A stretch of DNA of 5,545 nucleotides, from positions 1 through 5,545 of the forward strand of contig JAHRAM010000144.1 of assembly GCA_020027305.1 (NCBI GenBank), in the 5' to 3' direction. Both the position numbers and the translations under genes were made by a program. A model generated the notes under the pieces. The model did not search any database. It saw only the letters and a program-made list of their open reading frames with translations, and was not told the DNA's origin. This DNA is from Acidimicrobiia bacterium (GTDB lineage: Bacteria; Actinomycetota; Acidimicrobiia; Acidimicrobiales; Hopanoidiivorantaceae). How positions within the stretch are numbered: position 1 is the first letter of the stretch; every line of letters begins with the position of its first letter. Positions 1 through 5,545 of this stretch are shown one piece after another.

Positions 1-1178
1 TTATCTATGATAGGGCAGGCGAAGAAATCTTAAAGCTCTCAATGAAAAAAACATTAGAAGAGACTGGCGAAGAAATAATTGTTTACAAAAACAATTCTGA
101 CGGAAAAAGAAATTCTTATGGTTGCCATGAGAACTATCTCATAAGTCGAAAAACTCCGTTTTTATCAATCGTTCAAGGGGCTACCGCTCATTTTATAACC
201 CGACAGATTTTTACTGGGGCAGGCAAAGTGGGAACAGAGCTTCCAAATGAGACAGGTGAACAACCAACATTTCAAATTTCACAACGTGCAGATTTTATTG
301 AAGAAGAGGTTGGGTTAGAAACCACCCTAAAGCGCCCAATCATAAACACTAGAGATGAGCCACACTCCTATGCCGATAAATATCGCCGATTTCATGTTAT
401 CGTGGGCGATGCCAATATCAGCCAAACCGCCACCTTTCTAAAACTTGGCACAACAGCCATAGTGCTAAGCATGATTGAAGACGACTTCTTTAGCAATGAA
501 TTTATTTTTTCAAATCCAGTGCATACTCTTAGGCAGGTATCTTGTGATTTAGATTTAACAACACCACTTGAGTTGAAAGATTCTGGTACTATAACTGCCC
601 TAGAAGTGCAATGGGAAATCCTCAACCACGCACAAAAATATGCAGAATCAGAAGGCCTAGAAACTGTTGATGAAAAAGTTGGAAATGAAGTGTTGGAACT
701 CTGGGAAGAGGTATTAAATGGATTAGAGAAAAACCCAGATACTCTTTCACACAAAATTGACTGGATAGCTAAAAAGAAATTGATAGATGGTTACTGCCAG
801 CGCCACAATTTGGCAAAAGAAAATCTTTTAGAAAATAATCCCCACCTAAAAGCTATTGACCTTCAATATCATGATTTACGAGATAGCCACTGCCTTGCTT
901 CTAGGTTGGGTTTAGAAGAAATCATTACAGTCGATGAAGTTGAACAAGCTATAACTGAGCCACCCGAAAGCACCCGTGCCTATTTTCGTGGAATGTGCCT
1001 AAAAAGGTTTCCAAAAGACATTGTTGCCATTAATTGGGATTCCATAGTTTTTAAGCAAAAAGACGAAAAACTTAAACGTGTTTCAATGATGGAACCAGAA
1101 AAAGGCACAAAGGCTCTCACCGAGGAACTTTTTGAAAACAATACAGCACTTGAAGAATTCTTAGATGCTTTTAATTAG
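1..1178 (+). CDS. dop: Dop, Pup deamidase/depupylase (5' truncated)
   Basis: Dop converts the C-terminal Gln of Pup to Glu and cleaves Pup from tagged proteins; it is a cytoplasmic, ATP-binding enzyme of the glutamine-synthetase-like fold. The frame is open from the window edge (first whole codon at 3, reading IYDRAGEE), so the ATG at 42 is internal and not the start. About 391 residues are present. Family members are near 500, so roughly the first 110, including the N-terminal catalytic Glu and Asp, lie upstream. Visible blocks are YKNNSDGK plus SYGCHENYL (nt 84-140), VGLETTLKRPIINTRDEPH (309-365), YRRFHVIVGDAN, LKLGTTA, TRAYFRG (972-992) and WDSIVF. VGLETTLKR and TRAYFRG separate Dop from PafA, which has VSSATTRSR and TRAxxRG. 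Departures are Cys in SYGCHENYL (PafA-like; mycobacterial Dop has Ser) and Tyr at 369-371 where Asp is usual. The stop is TAG at 1176, and pup follows after 148 bp. Confidence 0.95.
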   Translation, partial: IYDRAGEEILKLSMKKTLEETGEEIIVYKNNSDGKRNSYGCHENYLISRKTPFLSIVQGATAHFITRQIFTGAGKVGTELPNETGEQPTFQISQRADFIEEEVGLETTLKRPIINTRDEPHSYADKYRRFHVIVGDANISQTATFLKLGTTAIVLSMIEDDFFSNEFIFSNPVHTLRQVSCDLDLTTPLELKDSGTITALEVQWEILNHAQKYAESEGLETVDEKVGNEVLELWEEVLNGLEKNPDTLSHKIDWIAKKKLIDGYCQRHNLAKENLLENNPHLKAIDLQYHDLRDSHCLASRLGLEEIITVDEVEQAITEPPESTRAYFRGMCLKRFPKDIVAINWDSIVFKQKDEKLKRVSMMEPEKGTKALTEELFENNTALEEFLDAFN

Positions 1179-1280
1179 GCCTTGGAATAATTAGTCATTG
1201 AAAGATTAAATGCTGAGTTATCATTGACTGGTAAGATTGATATAGATAACCAAAAAAGCAAATTAAAAACTGGACAAAAC

Positions 1281-1314
1281 AAGCAAAGTAAGCAAAGTAA
1301 AAAACAAGCAAAGG
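1281..1314 (+). repeat. Short tandem repeat in the pup leader
   Basis: The 9-mer AAGCAAAGT occurs twice head to tail (1281-1289 and 1290-1298). A third copy with one mismatch, AAGCAAAGG (1306-1314), overlaps the pup ribosome binding site. The repeat reads as a purine-rich, unstructured leader. It may only be slippage in low-complexity sequence, and no function can be assigned from sequence alone. Confidence 0.6.
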
Positions 1315-1315
1315 A
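1311..1315 (+). promoter_or_regulatory. Ribosome binding site of pup
   Basis: AAGGA lies 11 nt before the ATG at 1327. It sits inside a 9-mer (AAAGGAAAC, 1310-1318) that recurs exactly in front of prcB (1572-1580). The spacing is slightly long but workable. Confidence 0.6.
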
Positions 1316-1326
1316 AACACGCAAAA

Positions 1327-1560
1327 ATGTCAAAGCAAGAAAAAATTAAGCGCGAAGAGCTTGACGACAATTTAATTGAAGAACAAAGCGATAAAGGCAA
1401 GGGTAGTGATGTTGGCAACCCAAAGCCTAAGGCAGAAAGCAATGAGACGGCAAGTGATGAACTAAAAGAAGAATTAGATGCTGTGCTTGATGAAATTGAC
1501 GCCACAATTAATAACGCCGAAGAATTTGTCGCCAATTTTGTTCAAAAAGGCGGCCAATAA
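1327..1560 (+). CDS. pup: Prokaryotic ubiquitin-like protein Pup
   Basis: Pup is the small, largely disordered tag attached to substrate lysines for recognition by the Mpa/ARC-proteasome. The product is 77 residues with the diagnostic tail FVQKGGQ. The terminal Gln77 means it must be deamidated by Dop before PafA can ligate it, which fits dop lying next door. The segment DELKEELDAVLDEIDATINNAEEFV (about 44-68) matches the helical, ATPase-binding part of mycobacterial Pup (DDLLDEIDDVLEENAEDFV). Lys74 corresponds to mycobacterial Lys61. The protein is longer than the 64-residue mycobacterial Pup. The extra length is in the N-terminal half, which carries seven of the nine lysines and a PKPK stretch instead of the Gly/Asp-rich mycobacterial start. 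The ATG at 1327 follows a ribosome binding site. prcB starts 26 bp after the stop. Confidence 0.97.
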   Translation: MSKQEKIKREELDDNLIEEQSDKGKGSDVGNPKPKAESNETASDELKEELDAVLDEIDATINNAEEFVANFVQKGGQ

Positions 1561-1572
1561 AAATAAAAAATA

Positions 1573-1577
1573 AAGGA
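1573..1577 (+). promoter_or_regulatory. Ribosome binding site deciding the TTG start of prcB
   Basis: AAGGA lies 9 nt before the TTG at 1587, the best-placed start for prcB. There is no ATG or GTG in the prcB frame between the end of pup and this TTG, and the next in-frame ATG (1659) has no comparable purine box close upstream. Confidence 0.65.
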
Positions 1578-1586
1578 AACCTTACC

Positions 1587-2381
1587 TTGAGCCTCCCATT
1601 ATTTTCCCCTGATACAGATCCCGGCCCTAGCTTTTTGAATTTGTTAGCGACCGAACAAATGCTTGACCATAAGCTAAACAATACTGCTGACGCCAAAAAA
1701 TCGGTGATAGAAATTGATGTCCCACACGGCACTACCGTAGTTGCTTGTAAATGGCAAGATGGAGTCATAATGGCAGGCGATAGACGTGCTACATCAGGCA
1801 ACCTGATTAGCCATCGCTCAATGGAAAAAGTTTTTCCAGCAGACAGCCACTCAGGAGTAGCTATTGCTGGGGTCGCTGGGCCATCTATAGAAATGGTAAA
1901 GCTCTTTCAACTTCAGCTTGAACACTATGAAAAATTAGAAGACAGGCAATTGAGCTTAGAGGGCAAGGCAAATCAGCTTTCCTTTTTTATGAAATCTAAT
2001 CTAGGGGCAGCGATGCAAGGTCTGGTAGTGATTCCCATTTTTGCTGGCTATGACATTCACGCAGAAACTGGTCGGCTCTTTAATTATGATGTCACAGGTG
2101 GGCGCTATGAAGAAAAAGAATTTGCTGCAGTTGGTTCAGGAAGCCTCCATGCTTCTACCGTCATCAAGCTAGGGCACCGAGATGATTTAACTCGAGACGG
2201 AGCAACGGAATTGGTGTTAAATGCTCTATTTCAGGCTGCCGATGAAGACACAGGCACAGGCGGCCCCGACCCATTACGTGGTATTTATCCAACCATTGCT
2301 GTGATAACTAAAGATGGATATGAATCGCTAGAAGAATCTGAAGTAGCGCAAAAATTTAGTCAACTCTCACAAGTTGTCTAA
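1587..2381 (+). CDS. prcB: Proteasome subunit beta (PrcB), with propeptide
   Basis: PrcB forms the two inner heptameric rings of the 20S core and carries the N-terminal threonine protease. The 264-residue precursor has a 48-residue propeptide and the processing site VPHG|TTVVACK, so Thr49 becomes Thr1 of the mature enzyme. Counting from there, Asp17 (residue 65, in AGDRRAT), Lys33 (81, in MEKVF) and Gly47 (95, in AIAGVAG) all fall where the Ntn-hydrolase mechanism needs them. The GSGS loop is at 183-186. Other family blocks are LEHYEKLE (111-118), LAGYDIH-like FAGYDIH (152-158) and GTGGPDPLRGIYPT near the C-terminus. The start is TTG at 1587, chosen from the ribosome binding site; mycobacterial PrcB has a slightly longer propeptide (57 residues). 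The subunit looks catalytically intact. The prcA start follows after 45 bp, and the two products assemble together. Confidence 0.97.
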   Translation: MSLPLFSPDTDPGPSFLNLLATEQMLDHKLNNTADAKKSVIEIDVPHGTTVVACKWQDGVIMAGDRRATSGNLISHRSMEKVFPADSHSGVAIAGVAGPSIEMVKLFQLQLEHYEKLEDRQLSLEGKANQLSFFMKSNLGAAMQGLVVIPIFAGYDIHAETGRLFNYDVTGGRYEEKEFAAVGSGSLHASTVIKLGHRDDLTRDGATELVLNALFQAADEDTGTGGPDPLRGIYPTIAVITKDGYESLEESEVAQKFSQLSQVV

Positions 2382-2395
2382 AAAGGCACAAAGGC
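2380..2395 (+). repeat. 16-bp direct repeat, copy of 1099-1114
   Basis: AAAAAGGCACAAAGGC at the end of prcB and start of its spacer is identical to 1099-1114, inside the 3' part of dop, where it encodes EKGTKA. The last part overlaps a 10-mer (AAAGGCAAGA, 2390-2399) that recurs in the pafA leader at 3190-3199. An exact 16-mer twice in 5.5 kb is more than expected by chance, though the purine-rich composition weakens the point. Confidence 0.5.
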
Positions 2396-2410
2396 AAGAA
2401 GGACAAAGAA

Positions 2411-2417
2411 AAAGGGG
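2411..2417 (+). promoter_or_regulatory. Ribosome binding site of prcA
   Basis: AAAGGGG lies 9 nt before the ATG at 2427. It supports that start over the in-frame ATG at 2436 (Met4). Confidence 0.65.
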
Positions 2418-2426
2418 TCGTAGCAA

Positions 2427-3176
2427 ATGAGCAATATGGGATTTTATGTTTCACCCGAGCAACTCATGTTGGATCGTGCCAACTATGCTAAAAAGGGAAT
2501 CGCTCGTGGAAAATCAGTTACTGTAGTTTCATACAAAGACGGAATTTTGCTTTGTGCCCAAAACCCATCTTCCACTCTCCACAAAATTAGTGAGATTTAT
2601 GACCGCATTGCTTTTGCAGGGGTTGGAAAATATAGTGAGTTTGACCAACTTCGAATAGCAGGGGTTCGCCACGCTGACTTAAAGGGCTATTCTTATAGCC
2701 GAGATGATGTAGACGCCAGAGGGCTTGCCAATATCTATGCTCAACACTTGAGCCAAGTTTTCATCCATGACCACAAGCCTATGGAAGTTGAGTTAGTCGT
2801 AGTCGAAGTTAAAGCCGACCAGACTAATGATGAAATTTTCCATGTGCTTTATGAAGGAAGTGTAAACGATGAGCAAAACTTTGCAGCCTTAGGGGGAGAA
2901 GCAGAACAAGTTCGCGACCATCTAGCTAATAACTTTAAACCTAACCTTGACCTAAAAAGTGCTATCGCATTAAGCACAGAAGCGCTTGAAGCTCAAATAG
3001 CCTCTAGCGATTTTGAAAACTCTAACTCAGAGCAAGCAAACCCAGTAGAAACTACAAATAGCTCCTCGCCAAAAATTCAAGTCGGTGATTTAGAGGCTGC
3101 CGTGCTTGAGAGAAACAAAGAAGGTCGGGTGTTCCAGAGGCTAACTGATGAAGAATTGGCAAACTATCTCACATAA
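2427..3176 (+). CDS. prcA: Proteasome subunit alpha (PrcA)
   Basis: PrcA forms the outer heptameric rings of the 20S core, which gate substrate entry and dock the activators. The 249-residue product opens with MSNMGFYVSPEQ, matching the mycobacterial MSFPYFISPEQ gating segment. It continues with KKGIARGKSV (22-31), NPSSTLHKISEIYDR (46-60), FAGVGKYSEFD (63-73), YSYSRDDV and LANIYAQ. Lys53, in HKISE, aligns with mycobacterial Lys52, which pairs with the C-terminal GQYL-type tails of activators, so the docking pocket appears kept. There is no catalytic Thr, as expected for alpha. Residues about 194-215 are a Ser/Asn-rich polar linker before the last conserved block (VGDLEAAVLERN...FQRLTDEELANYLT). 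Length is close to the mycobacterial protein (248). It is coupled to prcB by a 45-bp spacer, and pafA starts 35 bp downstream. Confidence 0.97.
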   Translation: MSNMGFYVSPEQLMLDRANYAKKGIARGKSVTVVSYKDGILLCAQNPSSTLHKISEIYDRIAFAGVGKYSEFDQLRIAGVRHADLKGYSYSRDDVDARGLANIYAQHLSQVFIHDHKPMEVELVVVEVKADQTNDEIFHVLYEGSVNDEQNFAALGGEAEQVRDHLANNFKPNLDLKSAIALSTEALEAQIASSDFENSNSEQANPVETTNSSSPKIQVGDLEAAVLERNKEGRVFQRLTDEELANYLT

Positions 3177-3211
3177 AATATAAAAATAAAAAGGCAAGAC
3201 AAACGCAGCTT

Positions 3212-4579
3212 ATGAAACGGCGGATTTTCGGGATGGAGTGTGAGTATGGGGTAGCTTGGCAGGGAAAATACCGCCAAAGCCCAGATGAAATCGCACGTCA
3301 AATTTTTAGAGGGGTAGTTCATATCGCCAGAAGTAGCAATGTGTTTACAGCAAACGGTGCCCGTCTCTATCTTGATGTGGGTAGCCATCCTGAATATGCA
3401 ACACCAGAATGCGATTCCGTAAAACAGCTCATCACCTATGATAGAGCAGGTGAACGCATGCTATTAAACCTTGCAAAAGAGGCAGAAAGACGAATTGCCA
3501 AAGATGGAAATGACGAAGGCACAATATATCTTTTTAAAAACAACACTGACTCTCATGGCAATTCTTATGGCTGCCATGAAAATTACTTGATTACCCGTGA
3601 ACTAGAGTTTTCACAATATATAGACAACCTCATTCCTTTTTTAGTAACACGTCAAATTTATTCTGGGGCAGGAAAAATTCTAAAAACCTCACGCGGTGCA
3701 AAGTTCGCCATAAGCCAACGTGCCGAACATATTTGGGAAGGGGTGTCTAGTGCCACCACCCGATCTCGCCCAATAATAAACACCAGAGATGAACCACACT
3801 CTGATGCCGAAAAATACCGCCGACTGCATGTGATTGTGGGGGATTCAAATATGAGTGAATATGCCAACTTTCTAAAAGTTGGAACCTGCGCCTTGCTTCT
3901 TCGCCTAATAGAAGAAACTGATTTCGATATGAAATCGCTTGCGCTAGAAAACCCAATACGTTCAATCCGGGAAATCAGCGGAGATATTGAATGCAAAAAA
4001 ACTGTTACGTTAGGAGACGGGCGTTCCCTTAGTGCCCTTCAAATCCAGTTGCTTTATTTAGAAGAGGCACAACGTTTTGCAAACACTATCGACCTTACAG
4101 AAGAAGAAAAACAAACACTTATATATTGGGAAGATTGCTTGGTGGGGATAGAACGCGACCCAACCAGCCTCCACAGAAAATGTGATTGGGTAACAAAATA
4201 TTTATTGGTTGAGCGCTTTTGCCAAAACAACAATGTTAGCCTTTCTAGCTCTAAGGTGGCAAACTTGGATCTTTTCTATCATGACATCGACCCAAATAGA
4301 GGCTCATATTATTTGCTGGATAAAAAGGGAATGACTGAGAAGTTATGGGATTCCATCAACATGGAGGCCGAAATTGAAAAGGCTACTAAAGAGCCTCCTC
4401 AGACTACCCGCGCAAAAGTTCGAGGTGACTTTATCAAAAAAGCTAATGAGCGAAAACGGGAGTTTACCACTGACTGGGTACACATTAAGCTAAACGACCA
4501 AGAGCAAAGAACCGTCTTGTGCAAGGATCCCTTCAAAAGCAAAGATGAACGGGTTGAAAAATTGATGGAATATTTATAA
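3212..4579 (+). CDS. pafA: PafA, Pup-protein ligase
   Basis: PafA activates the C-terminal Glu of deamidated Pup with ATP and forms an isopeptide bond to lysines of target proteins. The 455-residue product has nearly the mycobacterial length (452) and the same architecture: a glutamine-synthetase-like domain and a small C-terminal domain. The start RRIFGMECEYGV carries the metal-binding Glu9. Asp55 in LYLDVGSHPEYAT (52-64) is the catalytic Asp position (Asp57 in M. tuberculosis). Further blocks are YLFKNNTDSHGNSYGCHENYL (106-126), ISQRAEHIWEGVSSATTRSRPIINTRDEPH (167-196), KYRRLHVIVGDSNMSE, PPQTTRAKVRG and NDQEQRTVLCKDPF (428-441). No key residue is missing. The ATG at 3212 is fixed by homology, but the purine box AAGG (3191-3194) is 17 nt away, so the translation signal looks weak. 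Divergence from high-GC relatives is visible in residues 14-38. Confidence 0.97.
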   Translation: MKRRIFGMECEYGVAWQGKYRQSPDEIARQIFRGVVHIARSSNVFTANGARLYLDVGSHPEYATPECDSVKQLITYDRAGERMLLNLAKEAERRIAKDGNDEGTIYLFKNNTDSHGNSYGCHENYLITRELEFSQYIDNLIPFLVTRQIYSGAGKILKTSRGAKFAISQRAEHIWEGVSSATTRSRPIINTRDEPHSDAEKYRRLHVIVGDSNMSEYANFLKVGTCALLLRLIEETDFDMKSLALENPIRSIREISGDIECKKTVTLGDGRSLSALQIQLLYLEEAQRFANTIDLTEEEKQTLIYWEDCLVGIERDPTSLHRKCDWVTKYLLVERFCQNNNVSLSSSKVANLDLFYHDIDPNRGSYYLLDKKGMTEKLWDSINMEAEIEKATKEPPQTTRAKVRGDFIKKANERKREFTTDWVHIKLNDQEQRTVLCKDPFKSKDERVEKLMEYL

Positions 4580-4589
4580 GTAGTATTTT

Positions 4590-5545
4590 ATGCCCAAAGC
4601 AAAAACTAGCATTAAAAAAGAAGAGCGTTTGCTCAATTTATTTTGTGCTTTGTTAGCTACTAGCCGCCCACTTAGCTATCAAGAAATAAGTGAAAAAATT
4701 AATGGCTACAGAGATTTAGATGATGCTGCAGCTAGACGACAATTTGAGCGCGATAAATCAGATTTGCGCGCCTTAGGGGTTTCAATCGAGCAAAAACAAC
4801 TTCCTCGTGAAACTGCGCCAGGCTATTACATTGACAAAAACAACTATTACCTAAAAGATATTGACCTTACTGCTGGCGAAAGGGTGGCTCTTAATTTGTT
4901 CCTTGGTCTGTTTAAGGTTGGGGATGTCAAACTAGAAGAAACTGTTTTTAAGTTGGGGGGCAAAGAAGATGCATCAAATTCCAGCAACGATCCTTTTGGG
5001 ATGATATGGCTTGATTTTGATAGGGAGCTCCCAAAAATTCAAAGAGCAATTAGCAATGGTTATCTAATGGAATTTGACTATATAACTGAAGAAGGAAATA
5101 GTGGAACACGACATTTGAAGCCTCAAGCACTATATCTAAAAGAGAGCAAGTGGCATGTTTCTGGCTTTGACACCGACAAAAAGGCTCAAAGAAATTTTCG
5201 CCTAGATAGAGTTCAAGGCGATATTAATTTCAAAAAGCCCAAATCGCAAAAACCTATCAGCCCAAATTCATCTAATGCTGAATTTCACGTGCCAGAAATG
5301 CCATGGGAATATGGTGATGGCGACCCGAACGAGGCCACACTGCTAACAACTACAGAAAGTGCAAAATGGGTGGCCGAAGAACTTGGCAAAAAAGCAAAGG
5401 CAACCACAAAAGAAGATGGCACTACATTATTTAAATTTTCCGTTACTTCCCCAATTCATTTTTATCGCCTAGTAGCTGGTTTTGGCAAAGAAGTTGAAGT
5501 TTTGGGAGATGAAACACTCCGACAGGGTTTTATTGATTACTTAAA
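4590..5545 (+). CDS. pafB: PafB, HTH-WYL transcriptional regulator (3' truncated)
   Basis: PafB, normally working with PafC, activates a RecA/LexA-independent DNA-damage response in mycobacteria; it shares the locus with the Pup genes but is not needed for degradation. The frame starts at ATG 4590, 10 nt after the pafA stop, and is open for 318 codons to the window edge; mycobacterial PafB is 332 residues, so only a short tail should be missing. An N-terminal helix-turn-helix is seen at about 11-62 (KEERLLNLFCALLATSRPLS, then RRQFERDKSDLRALGVSIE), followed by LTAGERVALNL (93-103), a WYL-type domain at about 146-208 (FDYIT...KPQALYL...FRLDRV) and a C-terminal WCX-like region at about 245-318. 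The Trp-Tyr-Leu motif reads Trp-His-Val (188-190). An in-frame TAG at 4581 rules out an upstream start. There is no strong ribosome binding site, so it may be translationally coupled to pafA. Confidence 0.9.
   Translation, partial: MPKAKTSIKKEERLLNLFCALLATSRPLSYQEISEKINGYRDLDDAAARRQFERDKSDLRALGVSIEQKQLPRETAPGYYIDKNNYYLKDIDLTAGERVALNLFLGLFKVGDVKLEETVFKLGGKEDASNSSNDPFGMIWLDFDRELPKIQRAISNGYLMEFDYITEEGNSGTRHLKPQALYLKESKWHVSGFDTDKKAQRNFRLDRVQGDINFKKPKSQKPISPNSSNAEFHVPEMPWEYGDGDPNEATLLTTTESAKWVAEELGKKAKATTKEDGTTLFKFSVTSPIHFYRLVAGFGKEVEVLGDETLRQGFIDYL

Larger units (their letters stand above)
1179..1326. other. dop-pup intergenic region (pup leader)
   Basis: This 148-bp stretch is the longest non-coding gap in the window; the other spacers are 10 to 45 bp. 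It is AT-rich, turning into a purine-rich, A-dominated leader toward pup. It holds a 9-bp tandem repeat (1281-1298) with a degenerate third copy (1306-1314), followed by the pup ribosome binding site. Hexamers resembling a -35 element (TTGACT, 1224-1229; TTGAAA, 1198-1203) occur, but no -10 hexamer lies at standard spacing, so I do not call a promoter. The pair of TAATTA boxes just after the dop stop (1172-1177 and 1187-1192) could make only a weak AT stem without a U-run, so I do not call a terminator. It is still the most likely place for an internal promoter or mRNA processing site that would let Pup be made in excess over its neighbours. Confidence 0.6.

Noticed and set aside
392..754. Minus-strand open frame opposite dop
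   Set aside because: Overlaps the conserved Dop core on the other strand; no recognisable domain or ribosome binding site.
42..1178. Treating the ATG at 42 as the start of a short, complete Dop-like protein
   Set aside because: The frame is open to the window edge and the upstream residues (IYDRAGEE) align with the family, so the gene is cut by the window and not shortened.
1171..1192. TAATTA inverted pair around AGGCCT after the dop stop, as a terminator
   Set aside because: A 6-bp all-AT stem without a U-tract is too weak, and the downstream genes appear to belong to the same unit.
1198..1250. Promoter-like hexamers TTGAAA (1198), TTGACT (1224), TATCAT (1219) and TATAGA (1241)
   Set aside because: No pair has 16-18 bp spacing; in AT-rich DNA such hexamers are expected by chance.
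1191..1349. An open stretch in the dop frame running through the dop-pup gap and into pup, with a possible TTG start at 1224
   Set aside because: It would give a Lys/Gln-rich peptide of about 41 residues from low-complexity DNA with no ribosome binding site and would overlap pup; two stops separate it from dop.
1263..1535. Minus-strand open frame of 90 codons opposite pup
   Set aside because: Ser/Leu-rich translation is the mirror of the Lys/Glu-rich pup coding strand; pup is certain from its GGQ tail.
3150..3176. ANYLT at the PrcA C-terminus as an activator-type GQYL docking tail
   Set aside because: It is on the core alpha subunit, is not at the extreme terminus (Thr follows) and aligns with the ordinary end of the PrcA family.
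3658..3996. Minus-strand open frames opposite pafA
   Set aside because: They lie wholly inside the most conserved part of pafA and have no recognisable content.

Overview
The window is one co-directional (+ strand) run of a Pup-proteasome operon: dop (5' truncated), pup, prcB, prcA, pafA and pafB (3' truncated). Every assignment rests on motifs readable in the translations: the Dop-type VGLETTLKR and TRAYFRG blocks, a Pup tail ending in GGQ, the PHG|TT processing site and catalytic residues of the proteasome beta subunit, the SPEQ and KISEIYDR blocks of the alpha subunit, the LYLDVGSHPEYAT and SYGCHENYL blocks of the Pup ligase, and an HTH-WYL layout for PafB.

The gene set and order, with two paralogous ligase-fold enzymes (Dop and PafA), a Gln-ended Pup, split PrcB/PrcA subunits and PafB next to pafA, point to Actinomycetota. 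The base composition is unusual for that phylum: roughly 40% G+C judged from sampled lines (not counted exactly), with A/T-ending codons and A-rich spacers. A low-GC, perhaps streamlined, lineage is the likely source, but I cannot name it. Standard stop codons (TAG, TAA) are used and TGA is not read through.

Layout: 1-1178 dop; 1179-1326 the only sizeable intergenic region (148 bp, with a short tandem repeat and the pup ribosome binding site); 1327-1560 pup; 1587-2381 prcB from a TTG start; 2427-3176 prcA; 3212-4579 pafA; 4590 to the window end pafB. The other spacers are 10 to 45 bp, which suggests one transcription unit, possibly with extra initiation before pup. The ATPase gene (mpa/arc), normally upstream of dop, and pafC, normally downstream of pafB, would lie outside the window.

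Expected working of the set, from family knowledge: Dop deamidates the C-terminal Gln of Pup to Glu and also removes Pup from substrates. PafA joins Pup-Glu to substrate lysines. The 20S core of PrcA and PrcB rings, fed by the Mpa/ARC ATPase, degrades the tagged proteins. PafB, normally with PafC, is a transcription factor of the DNA-damage response, not a part of the degradation machine. I see no new system here. The points worth a second look are sequence departures in Dop and PafB, the longer lysine-rich Pup, the TTG start of prcB, and the leader elements shared between genes of the operon.
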